A stretch of 64,000 nt of DNA, taken from positions 62,001-126,000 of the forward strand of contig CAJWFB010000001.1 of the NCBI GenBank assembly GCA_913031645.1. The letters are read 5' to 3'. The translations under genes were made by a program, and so were the position numbers. This DNA is from an uncultured Cellvibrionales bacterium. GTDB taxonomy: Bacteria > Pseudomonadota > Gammaproteobacteria > Pseudomonadales > Porticoccaceae. The notes below the pieces were generated by a model, which was not told where the DNA came from, searched no databases, and worked only from the letters and a program-made list of their open reading frames with translations. Shown here in pieces: positions 49,050-58,006 of the stretch. The number at the start of each line of letters is the position of its first letter. The stretch's first letter is position 1.

Positions 49050-50087
49050 TTAACTCAGTAAAACCTCACAACCTGTCCCTGCTAACAGACCGTCAACTCT
49101 CACTTTATCGGCAGCACTCAGTTGTTGATACTCACTATGGATCCAGTGTAAACATTTACCTTGATAGGCAAAGGTTTGCTGGCTCCACAAACTGTCATCG
49201 ATGACGGCTTGCCATGACTTATCGCCCTTATCTAGCGCTCTTGCATTGGCCAGTAGAGCCGGTGCATAAACCCTTCCTACTTCATTGAGCAGCGCGGTTA
49301 AACTTAGCGGCGCCTCCTCCAATGTATTCCAAGCATCAGCAGTGGGCTCAAGCCCACACTGGTCCTCCATTAAACCGGTCCATGCTACGACCCGAGGGGC
49401 TATTTTATGTGCGATAGCTCGAGAAGTCGGGTCGAACCCTACCAACTGAGTTAGCTGCCCATACAATGCAAAATCACAGGCTGCCGGACGCTGCCCCAGC
49501 ATAAAGGGTTGCTGCTCAAGATGAGATTCCATCGCCAATAAAAACCGTCTGTAACTCGCATCAATGAGAGGTGCTGTAACCTCGCTTGAACCCACAACGT
49601 GGAGACGGCTCACCTGCCTTGCAGTTACCAATGGTTTAAACTGCTTGAATGTCTCGATGGGCATATCAATCTTTTGAAATAGTGGTAGTAATGTACCTGC
49701 ATTATCAGCATCCACTGCTGAGGCCCATCGGTAATGAAACATATATTTAGTACACCACTCATCGGCAAAATCTTCTAACAAGTAATCGATGAACGCCAGC
49801 GCAGCATCGGCTGGAATCACGCTCCGCTGAGTGAACTCAGCATCAAGGCGGCGAATAATGGGCGTAGAATCGCATACAGCTCGAATTTCTCCTGCCTCAT
49901 CAGGCAGCAAACAAGTCGGTAATAAGGCAACTTTTGGCGGTACTACTTCCATTCGCTTTAGGACAGCGCCCACGTCATCCCAAATAATTCGATACTTCAA
50001 GTGGCGATATCGAAGTAATGCAACCATTTTACGTGTGTATGGCGAGGGAACTGCGCCAATAAGAGTAAGAGTTTTGTTTTGGGACAT
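49050..50087 (-). CDS. Glutathione S-transferase-like protein, extended
   Basis: This 345-residue protein has an N-terminal thioredoxin-like GST domain (LIGAVPSPYTRKMVALLRYRHL, about residues 8-95, with TPIIRRLD as the glutathione-binding segment) and a helical C-terminal domain containing PFMLGQRPAACDFALYGQLT. Some 100 extra residues follow (about 240-345) and are not a standard GST part. It is directly upstream of the tandem kappa-GST gene, so the two probably work together. Substrate unknown. Confidence 0.82.
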   Translation of the reverse strand: MSQNKTLTLIGAVPSPYTRKMVALLRYRHLKYRIIWDDVGAVLKRMEVVPPKVALLPTCLLPDEAGEIRAVCDSTPIIRRLDAEFTQRSVIPADAALAFIDYLLEDFADEWCTKYMFHYRWASAVDADNAGTLLPLFQKIDMPIETFKQFKPLVTARQVSRLHVVGSSEVTAPLIDASYRRFLLAMESHLEQQPFMLGQRPAACDFALYGQLTQLVGFDPTSRAIAHKIAPRVVAWTGLMEDQCGLEPTADAWNTLEEAPLSLTALLNEVGRVYAPALLANARALDKGDKSWQAVIDDSLWSQQTFAYQGKCLHWIHSEYQQLSAADKVRVDGLLAGTGCEVLLS

Positions 50088-50200
50088 GGTGAGGTTCTCT
50101 GCCTGATATGAATACCGCTAACGCGAGCTGCCAATATATTGACATACATACTGCCACCATGTCATCATTATCTTGATGTATTAACCTACGAGAGAAGAGC

Positions 50201-51277
50201 GTGGCTATTAAAAAAATCTACATTTTTTTATCATTACTCATCTTCGTCATAGCTTTGGGCTACCTTAATCGTTCTGCAATAGTCTTAAAAATTCTCCCCA
50301 ACGCTGCCACAAAGGTCATTGCAGCGGATAAAATTGCTGATCTTGGTGATGGTATGCACATTGCCCTGTGTGGCGCCGGTGGCCCAATGCCAAGTAGCAC
50401 TCGTTCTGGACCCTGTGTTGCAGTGATAGCCAACGGAAAAATATTTGTGGTCGACGTCGGCAGTGGCAGCTCACGCAATTTGGGTAGAATGGGTTTCAGA
50501 ACAGGCAGCATAGACAGGGTGTTCCTTACACATTTTCATTCAGACCATATCGATGGGCTGGGTGAGCTAGCCATGACTAGATGGGTAACCGGCACGCACA
50601 CGGAGGCTTTACCCGTATTCGGCCCAACCGGTGTAGAGTCAGTTGTTGAGGGTTTTAACCATGCCTACGGGCAGGATGCGGTCTACCGTAATGCTCATCA
50701 TGGTGATTCTGTGGCTACACTCAGCGGTAATGGTATGTCTCATAAAAGTTTTGTAGTCCCCGGAGATGGCAAAAAAGTGACCGTGTACGACCAAGGTGGC
50801 GTTACGGTTGAGATGTTTTCTGTTGACCATAAACCCATATCACCTGCTGTTGGCTATCTTTTTACGTATAAAGGACGAACTGCCCTAATCTCGGGGGATA
50901 CAACAAAGAATACAAATGTTGAGCTATTTTCAAAAAATATTGATTTGTTGATACATGAGGCTCTTTCACCCGAACTTTTGACAATAATGAGTGAATCCGC
51001 AAACGCAGCAGGAAATGCGTCTGGGAGTAAAATTTTTCATGATGTGCTTGATTATCATACAAGCCCTGTAGAGGCTGCGGAAATTGCGCGTGATGCACAG
51101 GCTCAGCACCTGCTTTATTATCATATTGTTCCACCACTGGATATTCCTGGCCTTGAGGCCGTGTGGCTACAAGGGGTCGATGAGGTTTTTACCCATTATA
51201 CCCTTGGGGAAGATGGCACTCTTATTTCACTGCCGGCCAACTCGACAGAAATAATTAAGATAGGATCTAGTTTATAG
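50201..51277 (+). CDS. Membrane-anchored metallo-beta-lactamase-fold hydrolase
   Basis: This 358-residue MBL-fold protein has a signal or anchor helix (about residues 5-28) and the metal motif FLTHFHSDHIDGLGEL, later SGDTTKN and YYHIVPP, close to the arylsulfatase/ribonuclease Z-type branch. The anchor places it in the periplasm, which argues against RNase Z function. GTG start with an AGAGAAGA purine stretch upstream. It is divergent from the GST-like gene. Confidence 0.85.
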   Translation: MAIKKIYIFLSLLIFVIALGYLNRSAIVLKILPNAATKVIAADKIADLGDGMHIALCGAGGPMPSSTRSGPCVAVIANGKIFVVDVGSGSSRNLGRMGFRTGSIDRVFLTHFHSDHIDGLGELAMTRWVTGTHTEALPVFGPTGVESVVEGFNHAYGQDAVYRNAHHGDSVATLSGNGMSHKSFVVPGDGKKVTVYDQGGVTVEMFSVDHKPISPAVGYLFTYKGRTALISGDTTKNTNVELFSKNIDLLIHEALSPELLTIMSESANAAGNASGSKIFHDVLDYHTSPVEAAEIARDAQAQHLLYYHIVPPLDIPGLEAVWLQGVDEVFTHYTLGEDGTLISLPANSTEIIKIGSSL

Positions 51278-51420
51278 CTATAAGTCATTATTATTAAAAG
51301 TTAAATTAGTTTTATCTGTACCACTGCAGACGTTGCAATCATTGTCTAAGCGGGGTGAATATGGCAAACTGACTAGGAATATTGTCGCTCTTTATGGGCT
51401 TACCCTTTAAGGCTTATCAC

Positions 51421-52023
51421 ATGACGCAATCCCAAGAGTTAAAATCAACTGCTCGATCGAAGCCAGACGGTCGTTTGCTGCGTAGCGAGCGAAGCCGCCA
51501 GTTGATAATTGAAGCTATTATTGAATTGATCGATGAAGGTTTTTTAATCCCCACCGCGCAACAGGTTGCAAAACGGGCGGATGTAGGTATTCGGTCGGTA
51601 TTTAGACACTTTGACGATATGGATGATATTTTCAAGACAGCGAATGAGATAATTTTCCAAGATACGAGGCCTTTATTTGTGGGCGGTGATCGCTCCGGTA
51701 CTCTTGATACAAGAATTTCGAACGCTACAGAGCAGCTTACTGCCGGCTATGCATCCGTCAAAAACTTCATGCTGTCCGGGAGAGTTCGGCGATGGAATAC
51801 GCCCGTCATACTGAAGAACTACACGCTCAATAGAAAACGCCTCCAAAAAGAACTTGAAGACTGGATTCCCGAAATTCTAGAGCTGACTGAAGATAACAAA
51901 CAATGTGCCTATGCACTGGCTTCATTTGATTTTTGGTTCCGCCTTCATGAGGATCAGGAGGTTTCACAAGAAGCCTGCATTGACATAATGTCCCGCCAGT
52001 TAAGGGCCCTCTTCTCTCAGTAA
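51421..52023 (+). CDS. TetR family transcriptional regulator
   Basis: This 200-residue protein has an N-terminal helix-turn-helix (about residues 25-70, PTAQQVAKRADVGIRSVFRHF) and an effector-binding C-terminal part. Start 51421 is chosen because TAAGG lies 8 bp upstream; a TTG 39 bp earlier is possible. It sits between the MBL gene and an SDR-isomerase-PQQ dehydrogenase run, so it probably controls some of these. No operator was identified with confidence. Confidence 0.88.
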   Translation: MTQSQELKSTARSKPDGRLLRSERSRQLIIEAIIELIDEGFLIPTAQQVAKRADVGIRSVFRHFDDMDDIFKTANEIIFQDTRPLFVGGDRSGTLDTRISNATEQLTAGYASVKNFMLSGRVRRWNTPVILKNYTLNRKRLQKELEDWIPEILELTEDNKQCAYALASFDFWFRLHEDQEVSQEACIDIMSRQLRALFSQ

Positions 52024-52166
52024 TGAAAATCTGATTTTTATTTAAATTTTGTCTGATCAGTTTGGTGACCAGCCATTCTCAAACAGCCGCGCATACGGCT
52101 ATGTTACTGTGATATAAAGCGTCTATCGTGTTCAACAATGATGGAGATGAACATTGGGAGAGCATT

Positions 52167-52892
52167 ATGAAAAATAAAGTTGCACTCATTATCGGTGCCG
52201 GAGACGCTATTGGTAGCGCTATCGCACGTAAATTCTCCCAACGCGGTCTGACCGTGTGCGTCACTCGGCGCAATGAGGCGAAACTTAAGCCCTTACTCGA
52301 AGAGATTTCTGCCATCGGCGGTGAAGCGTTTGGCTTTGCTTGCGACGCTCGCAAAGAGGACGCAACTGAGGCGTTGTTTAAAAATATTGAGGATAATATT
52401 GGTGAAATTGATGTGGTTGTCTTTAATGTCGGGGCTAATGTTCCCATGGGAATATTAGAAACAGACAGCAGAAAATTTTTCAAAATATGGGAAATGGCTT
52501 GTTTTGCCGGGTTTCTCAATGGTCGTGAAGCCGCTCGCTATATGGCTAAAAGAAAGCGTGGAACCATATTGTTTACAGGTGCTACCGCCAGTGTCCGTGG
52601 ATCAGCGGGATTCGCCGCGTTTGCTAGCGCCAAGCATGGTCTGCGAGCACTCGCACAAAGTATGGCCAGAGAATTAGGCCCAGAAAACATTCATGTGGCG
52701 CATGTCGTCATTGATGCCGCTGTCGATACCCAGTGGATTAAAGACAATGTCCCCAGCTATGAACAACGAAAAGCGGTGGATGGAATCGTTAAGCCTGATG
52801 ACTTGGCCACTAATTACGTGACACTCTATGATCAACCTCGTAATGCATGGACCTTTGAGCTCGACATACGTCCATGGGACGAAAAATGGTAG
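52167..52892 (+). CDS. SDR-family protein lacking the catalytic tyrosine
   Basis: This 241-residue Rossmann-fold protein has cofactor loop LIIGAGDAIGSAIA and an SDR active-site region in which the usual YxxxK reads FASAK (AAFASAKHGLRALAQSM). Loss of the Tyr hydroxyl would impair normal dehydrogenase chemistry; the same change is known in some SDR subgroups. The start at 52167 has GGGAGAGC 3 bp away; the longer frame is unsupported. It is followed after 10 bp by the isomerase-like gene. Confidence 0.85.
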   Translation: MKNKVALIIGAGDAIGSAIARKFSQRGLTVCVTRRNEAKLKPLLEEISAIGGEAFGFACDARKEDATEALFKNIEDNIGEIDVVVFNVGANVPMGILETDSRKFFKIWEMACFAGFLNGREAARYMAKRKRGTILFTGATASVRGSAGFAAFASAKHGLRALAQSMARELGPENIHVAHVVIDAAVDTQWIKDNVPSYEQRKAVDGIVKPDDLATNYVTLYDQPRNAWTFELDIRPWDEKW

Positions 52893-52902
52893 GAGAAACC
52901 AA

Positions 52903-53490
52903 ATGACAAAAACAGTAGAATTTTACTTTGATGTAGGAAGCCCGACGGCCTATCTTGCTCATAATCGCTTGCAGCAGTTACAGAAACAATATAATTGCGT
53001 AATCGAATACCGCCCTGTTCTTTTAGGTGGCTTATTCAAAGCAACTGGCAATAGTGCACCGGCCATGGTTCCCGCGAAGGGGCGCTACATGGAGAGGGAT
53101 GATATGCCGCGATTCGCTAAACTCTATGATGTCCCGCTAAATAGCAACCCTCACTTTCCGATCAATACGCTCAATTTGATGAGAGGCGCTGTGGCAACCT
53201 TAGGAGGCGAGCATTTTGACGCCTATATTGATGTAGTTTTTAATGCCATATGGGTCGAGAGCAAGAATATGGGCGATATGGATACTGTTATTGAAGTGCT
53301 CTCTACCGCCGGTTTAAACGCGCCAGCAATATTAGCGTCGACTCAGGACGCAGAGGTAAAAGCAAAGCTCATTAGCAACACCCAAGAAGCCGTTGAAAGA
53401 GGCTTATTTGGCGCTCCTACGATGTTTGTTGATGGGGAAATGTTTTTTGGTCAAGACAGACTGCAATTTGTAGAAGCTGCTTTGCAATAA
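52903..53490 (+). CDS. 2-hydroxychromene-2-carboxylate isomerase-like (kappa-GST family)
   Basis: This 195-residue DsbA-fold protein has the catalytic Ser in FYFDVGSPTAYLAHNRL, YRPVLLGGLFKATGN and the closing GAPTMFVDGEMFFGQDRL, all typical of glutathione-dependent HCCA isomerases. Aromatic ring dioxygenases are not found in the window, so a different substrate is likely. AGGAG lies 6 bp before the ATG, 10 bp after the SDR stop. It leads into the PQQ dehydrogenase 51 bp downstream. Confidence 0.88.
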   Translation: MTKTVEFYFDVGSPTAYLAHNRLQQLQKQYNCVIEYRPVLLGGLFKATGNSAPAMVPAKGRYMERDDMPRFAKLYDVPLNSNPHFPINTLNLMRGAVATLGGEHFDAYIDVVFNAIWVESKNMGDMDTVIEVLSTAGLNAPAILASTQDAEVKAKLISNTQEAVERGLFGAPTMFVDGEMFFGQDRLQFVEAALQ

Positions 53491-53541
53491 AAAGATAACA
53501 AAAGCCATCAAAGGCCATAATAATAATTAAAGGAAAGTTAC

Positions 53542-55749
53542 ATGAGAACGTTTTCTCTCTTTGTCATAACCTTGGCGCTTAGCACCAGTGCTATTGCCAT
53601 CCAAACACCACAGACTGTTAACCAACAGGCCATCATCGAGCCTGGTGGAGAATGGTTAAGTTATGGCCGCACCTATCGTGAACAACGTTTTAGCCCGCTG
53701 GATAAAATAAATCGCGATAATATTGGCGAACTGGATTTAGCCTGGTCGTTTAAGTTTAATACGGCACGAGGCATGGAGGCTACGCCCATCGTTCACAACG
53801 GTGTCATCTATGTGAGTACTGGATGGAGTCATGTTCACGCGCTCGATGCCCGAACGGGTGAAGAGCTATGGCATTATGACGCCGAGGTACCCAAAGCACA
53901 GTTAGCCAAAACATGCTGTGGCCCAGTCAATCGTGGTGTTGCAATATGGCAAGATAATGCGGATGCACCGCTGCAAGTCTTTTTCGGCACTCTAGATGGC
54001 CGGTTAATCGCCTTGGATGCAAAGACCGGAAGCGAGAACTGGTCTATTCAAAGTACCCCAACTGATGGTAATTACAGTGTCACTGGCGCCCCACGTATTG
54101 TTAAGGGCATGATCATTATTGGCAATGGTGGCGCTGAATTAGGGGTGCGCGGCTATGTTAGCGCCTATGACGTCAATACCGGAGAGATGAAATGGCGCTT
54201 CTACACGGTGCCGGGCGATCGCAACAAGCCCCAAGAGAGCCCTGCTCTGGAGGCAGCACTTGAAACATGGAGTGGTGATGAATGGTATAAGCTTGGTGGT
54301 GGCGGTGGTACCGCTTGGGATTCACTGGTTTATGATCCAGAGCTAGACTTACTCTACATCGGTACCGGTAATGGCTCGCCTTGGAATCGAGACTTACGTA
54401 GTCCTGGCGGCGGTGACAATCTCTACCTAAGCTCCATCGTTGCGTTGCGCCCGGATACCGGTGAGTACGTCTGGCATTACCAGGTTACCCCTGCAGACAA
54501 CTGGGATTACACTGCAACACAGCAGTTAGTCTTAGCTGAATTGGAGATAAATGGTGAGCAGCGCTCAGTCATTATGCAAGCACCAAAAAACGGTTTCTTT
54601 TATGTTTTAGATCGCAAAACGGGAGAACTACTATCAGCCGAGAAGTTTGCTAAAGCCACCTGGGCCACACATGTCGACATGGAAACAGGACGACCTGTGG
54701 AGAGTAAATTTGCTGACTACCAGAAGAATGGTGGGAGCTATATTTGGCCCTCACCCTACGGCGCTCACAACTGGCAACCTATGTCTTTTAGCACTAAGAC
54801 TGGCCTTATGTATATTCCATCGCAAACCATTCCCGCCTACTTTAGCGCCTTAGAAGAAGTTATGTATAGAGTTAATCGCTGGAATACTGGGGTGGATTTG
54901 AACACCAATCGTGAGCCCAAAAGCTGGGTAGCCGCGAGGGCGTCGATGGATGCTCTTGTTTATGGGGAATTGGTTGCCTGGGATCCAATCAGAAAGCAAC
55001 GTGCCTGGAGTCTCCGTCATGATAAGCCCTCAAATGGTGGTATTTTAAGTACTGCTGGCGATCTAGTCTTTCAAGGCACATGGGATGGCACTTTTGCTGC
55101 TTATGACGCCTACGACGGTGATAAACTTTGGCAATACAAGGCTGACAGTGCGGTTCTTGCTGGCCCTATGACATTTGAACTTGATGGAGAGCAGTACGTT
55201 GCAGTCGCCCAGGGTAGCGGTGGTACGGTCATGATCACTGTCGGCGATGAGCTACAACGCAACAAAGCTAATCAAAACAAATTGTTGGTATTTAAACGGG
55301 GTCAATTTAATACCACACAAGATGTGACAGACTATGGATTGACGACCATAGAGCCGCTTGGACGATCAATCAATAAAGACCCTGAGGTAATTGCCTATGG
55401 CGAATCCCTGTACCACAACAATTGCGCCTCATGTCATGGTATTAACGCGTTGAGCAACTATATAGTGCCAAACCTACGCTATATGACGGAGGAAACACAT
55501 GACGAGTTTGCAACCATCGTTCTCGGTGGCTCACGCACTCATAAGGGCATGATCGGCTTCTACGACACACTCAGCCTTGACGATATCAATGCCATTCATA
55601 CCTATCTGGACAACAAGCAAGAGAACCTATCAGACAGAATAGAGCTGACCTTCTGGCAAAAAATTGAGTATTGGTTTAATTTCTGGATGGCCAAGCTGGG
55701 CGAAAGGTTTCCAGAGCTATTAAACGCGACTCGCGATTTCATAATGTAG
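53542..55749 (+). CDS. PQQ-dependent quinohemoprotein alcohol dehydrogenase
   Basis: This 735-residue periplasmic enzyme has a signal peptide (to about residue 19) and an eight-bladed propeller with the Cys125-Cys126 vicinal disulfide that touches PQQ. The catalytic Asp322 is in DNWDYT, and a C-terminal cytochrome c domain has heme motif CASCH (Cys628, Cys631, His632). Thr at catalytic Asp +2, where lanthanide enzymes have Asp, indicates a calcium-type site. It oxidises an alcohol and passes electrons to its own heme. A 40-residue tail follows the cytochrome. It ends in a bidirectional terminator. Confidence 0.94.
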   Translation: MRTFSLFVITLALSTSAIAIQTPQTVNQQAIIEPGGEWLSYGRTYREQRFSPLDKINRDNIGELDLAWSFKFNTARGMEATPIVHNGVIYVSTGWSHVHALDARTGEELWHYDAEVPKAQLAKTCCGPVNRGVAIWQDNADAPLQVFFGTLDGRLIALDAKTGSENWSIQSTPTDGNYSVTGAPRIVKGMIIIGNGGAELGVRGYVSAYDVNTGEMKWRFYTVPGDRNKPQESPALEAALETWSGDEWYKLGGGGGTAWDSLVYDPELDLLYIGTGNGSPWNRDLRSPGGGDNLYLSSIVALRPDTGEYVWHYQVTPADNWDYTATQQLVLAELEINGEQRSVIMQAPKNGFFYVLDRKTGELLSAEKFAKATWATHVDMETGRPVESKFADYQKNGGSYIWPSPYGAHNWQPMSFSTKTGLMYIPSQTIPAYFSALEEVMYRVNRWNTGVDLNTNREPKSWVAARASMDALVYGELVAWDPIRKQRAWSLRHDKPSNGGILSTAGDLVFQGTWDGTFAAYDAYDGDKLWQYKADSAVLAGPMTFELDGEQYVAVAQGSGGTVMITVGDELQRNKANQNKLLVFKRGQFNTTQDVTDYGLTTIEPLGRSINKDPEVIAYGESLYHNNCASCHGINALSNYIVPNLRYMTEETHDEFATIVLGGSRTHKGMIGFYDTLSLDDINAIHTYLDNKQENLSDRIELTFWQKIEYWFNFWMAKLGERFPELLNATRDFIM

Positions 55750-55760
55750 CAACGAAAAAA

Positions 55761-55796
55761 AACCTGACTAGCATTGTCTGCTCGTCAGGTTTTTTA
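55761..55796. terminator. Bidirectional intrinsic terminator
   Basis: AACCTGAC (55761-55768) pairs with GTCAGGTT (55784-55791), with a T-run after it and an A-run before it. It serves the PQQ dehydrogenase on the plus strand and the FadJ-type gene on the minus strand. Confidence 0.9.
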
Positions 55797-55809
55797 TGCC
55801 TATGGCCTG

Positions 55810-57957
55810 CTAAAGCATCAACTCGCCACTTTTCGCATGCTTCTTAACAATCTCAGGACAGGTAAACCGTTCTCCATAAGCAACGGCAAGCTCATCGCAG
55901 CGCGTCGCAAACTTATCAAAACCATAGGTATTTACGTACTGAATGAAACCGCCGGTATGAGCTGGCGCACCAATCCCCATGATGGACCCTATATTGCCAT
56001 CTGCAACAGACCTCAAAACCCCTGTTTCTAAGCATTTAAGTGCCTCAATCACCTGACGAAACATTAAGCGATCTTTTATATCTTCATCAGCAACACAGGT
56101 ATTTTCTTTATAGTATAAGTCGTACAGGCCGGGCCAAATGTTCTTTGATCCATCCTCATGGTACTCATAGTACCCACCGCCATGATGACGTCCACCGCGA
56201 CCATTATCTGTAATCATATCTTTAATGACTCGACGGGTGACCTCCCCATCGCTCCATTTATCCTCAACGCCCATCTCGGCCCAAGTCTCACCGGCTTTCC
56301 GAGTCAGCTCCAGACTGGTCTCATCGCCTACCTGCAGCGGTCCCACGGGCATTCCAATCGCCCTACCCAAAGCATCAATCTTAATCGGATGAACGCCTTC
56401 GGTTAAAAGCTGTAAGCCTTCATCTAAATAGGTACCAAAGGTTCGAGAGGTAAAGAAGCCCAGAGAATCATTGACAACAATCGGTGTTTTTCGAATCTGC
56501 TGGGTAAAATCGAACGCCTTAGCCAAGGCTTCATCACTGGTTTTGTCTCCGACAATAATTTCAACCAGCGGCATTTTATCTACCGGCGAGAAGAAGTGAA
56601 TACCGACAAAATTTTCGGGCTTGCTAGCCGCTATTGATAACTCAGTAATAGGCAGTGTCGAGGTATTCGAACCCCAGAATCCGTCTTCGGACAAATAGTG
56701 CTCGGTGTTCGAGATGATTTTATTTTTGAGTTCAATATTCTCAAATACGGCTTCGATAATTAAATCACAGCCGCGCAAGTCTTCATCGTTCTCAGTAGGC
56801 GTAATGAGCTCTAAAAGACGATCTGCCTGAGATTGAAACATCTTGCCTCGTTTGACCGCTTTGTTGACTAGGGTTTCTGAGTAGGCTTTACCCTTGTCCG
56901 CAGCTTCTTGAGTCATATCCTTCAATATGACTTCAATACCCACTTTTGCAGCCACATAGGCAATGCCCTGCCCCATCATGCCTGCACCCAGCACACCAAG
57001 CTTGCGGGTGGGGTTCTTCTCGATCCCTTTGGGGCGGCTGGCCCCTCCGTTGATCTTACTGAGCTGGAAGAAAAATGCGGTAATCATGTTTTTAGCCACT
57101 GGACCGGTGACCACTTTAATAAATTCACGCCCTTCAACGCGCAACATAGTATCTATATCAATTACCGTGGACTGAAACGCAATATCCATAGCTGCGGTCA
57201 TCTGCGGCATAAGGCCGCGCGTCTGCTTATGCAGCATAGTCGGGGCCATCCCTGCGAACTGAGCGTTACGCGGAGAATTAATCGCGCCTCCAGGAACCTT
57301 ATAGCCCTTTCGATCCCAAGGCTGCACTGAGGCATCCTTGTTATCCGCGTGTTTAGTAATCCATGCCTTTGCAGTGGGGATAAGATCATCGATTGACTCG
57401 ACGAGCTCATCAATTAATCCCACAGCCAGTGCTTTTTCAGGAACGAGTCGCTGGCTTTTCAAAATAATATCTAAGGATTTCTCAACACCAATCAATTTGG
57501 TTAGCCGAACCACGCCACCACCCGCAGGATAGACACCTATCGCGCACTCAGGAAGGCCGATCTGCACTGATTTGTGGTTATAGGCAATGCGATGGTTACA
57601 GGCCAAGGAGAGTTCATACCCGCCGCCTAAGGCAGCCCCATTGATCGCAGCAACCACTGGAACAGGCAGCTTTTCTAGACGTCTAAAATGGCTCTTGATT
57701 AATTCGCCGTTGGCAAACAGGGCTTCATCATCGCCGGCATCCATTAGCACCAACTCATTGAGGTCAGCGCCGGCAAAGAAAACCTTCTTTGCTGAAGCAA
57801 AAATCACTCCAGTGAGATCAGTCTCAGCCTCCAAGCGAAGCACTGTCTCGTCCATAGCGCCGTTGTATTCAGCATTAATTGCATTGACTGGCCCAGTCAT
57901 ATCCATTGTTACAGTGACGATACCCTGCTCGTCCTTCTCGTACTTAAAAACACCCAT
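55810..57957 (-). CDS. Bifunctional 3-hydroxyacyl-CoA dehydrogenase/enoyl-CoA hydratase (FadJ-like)
   Basis: This 715-residue beta-oxidation enzyme has a crotonase domain with INGAALGGGYE and GLPECAIGVYPAGGG. The NAD-binding loop is GVLGAGMMGQGIAYVAAK (about residue 320) and the catalytic His is in GIHFFSPVDKMPLVE. Two C-terminal dehydrogenase domains follow. Start 57957 (MGVFKYEKDE) is preferred, with AAAGG upstream; the longer frame runs back into the thiolase gene. It partners the thiolase 50 bp upstream, as in fadBA or fadJI units. Confidence 0.94.
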   Translation of the reverse strand: MGVFKYEKDEQGIVTVTMDMTGPVNAINAEYNGAMDETVLRLEAETDLTGVIFASAKKVFFAGADLNELVLMDAGDDEALFANGELIKSHFRRLEKLPVPVVAAINGAALGGGYELSLACNHRIAYNHKSVQIGLPECAIGVYPAGGGVVRLTKLIGVEKSLDIILKSQRLVPEKALAVGLIDELVESIDDLIPTAKAWITKHADNKDASVQPWDRKGYKVPGGAINSPRNAQFAGMAPTMLHKQTRGLMPQMTAAMDIAFQSTVIDIDTMLRVEGREFIKVVTGPVAKNMITAFFFQLSKINGGASRPKGIEKNPTRKLGVLGAGMMGQGIAYVAAKVGIEVILKDMTQEAADKGKAYSETLVNKAVKRGKMFQSQADRLLELITPTENDEDLRGCDLIIEAVFENIELKNKIISNTEHYLSEDGFWGSNTSTLPITELSIAASKPENFVGIHFFSPVDKMPLVEIIVGDKTSDEALAKAFDFTQQIRKTPIVVNDSLGFFTSRTFGTYLDEGLQLLTEGVHPIKIDALGRAIGMPVGPLQVGDETSLELTRKAGETWAEMGVEDKWSDGEVTRRVIKDMITDNGRGGRHHGGGYYEYHEDGSKNIWPGLYDLYYKENTCVADEDIKDRLMFRQVIEALKCLETGVLRSVADGNIGSIMGIGAPAHTGGFIQYVNTYGFDKFATRCDELAVAYGERFTCPEIVKKHAKSGELML

Positions 57958-58006
57958 TATTAAAACCTTTTGTGAAGACTTTGATTCTTGATCTGCGACA
58001 ATTGGA

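Noticed and set aside
52079..52519. Minus-strand 146-codon frame over the SDR gene
   Set aside because: It is antisense to the clear Rossmann-fold coding sequence and shows no domain.
53542..55749. Lanthanide-dependent XoxF/ExaF-type dehydrogenase
   Set aside because: The residue two after the catalytic Asp is Thr, not the Asp that marks lanthanide enzymes, and a heme domain is fused.
57587..57991. Plus-strand 134-codon frame over the FadJ-like gene
   Set aside because: Antisense shadow of conserved crotonase codons, with low-complexity Ser/Thr composition.
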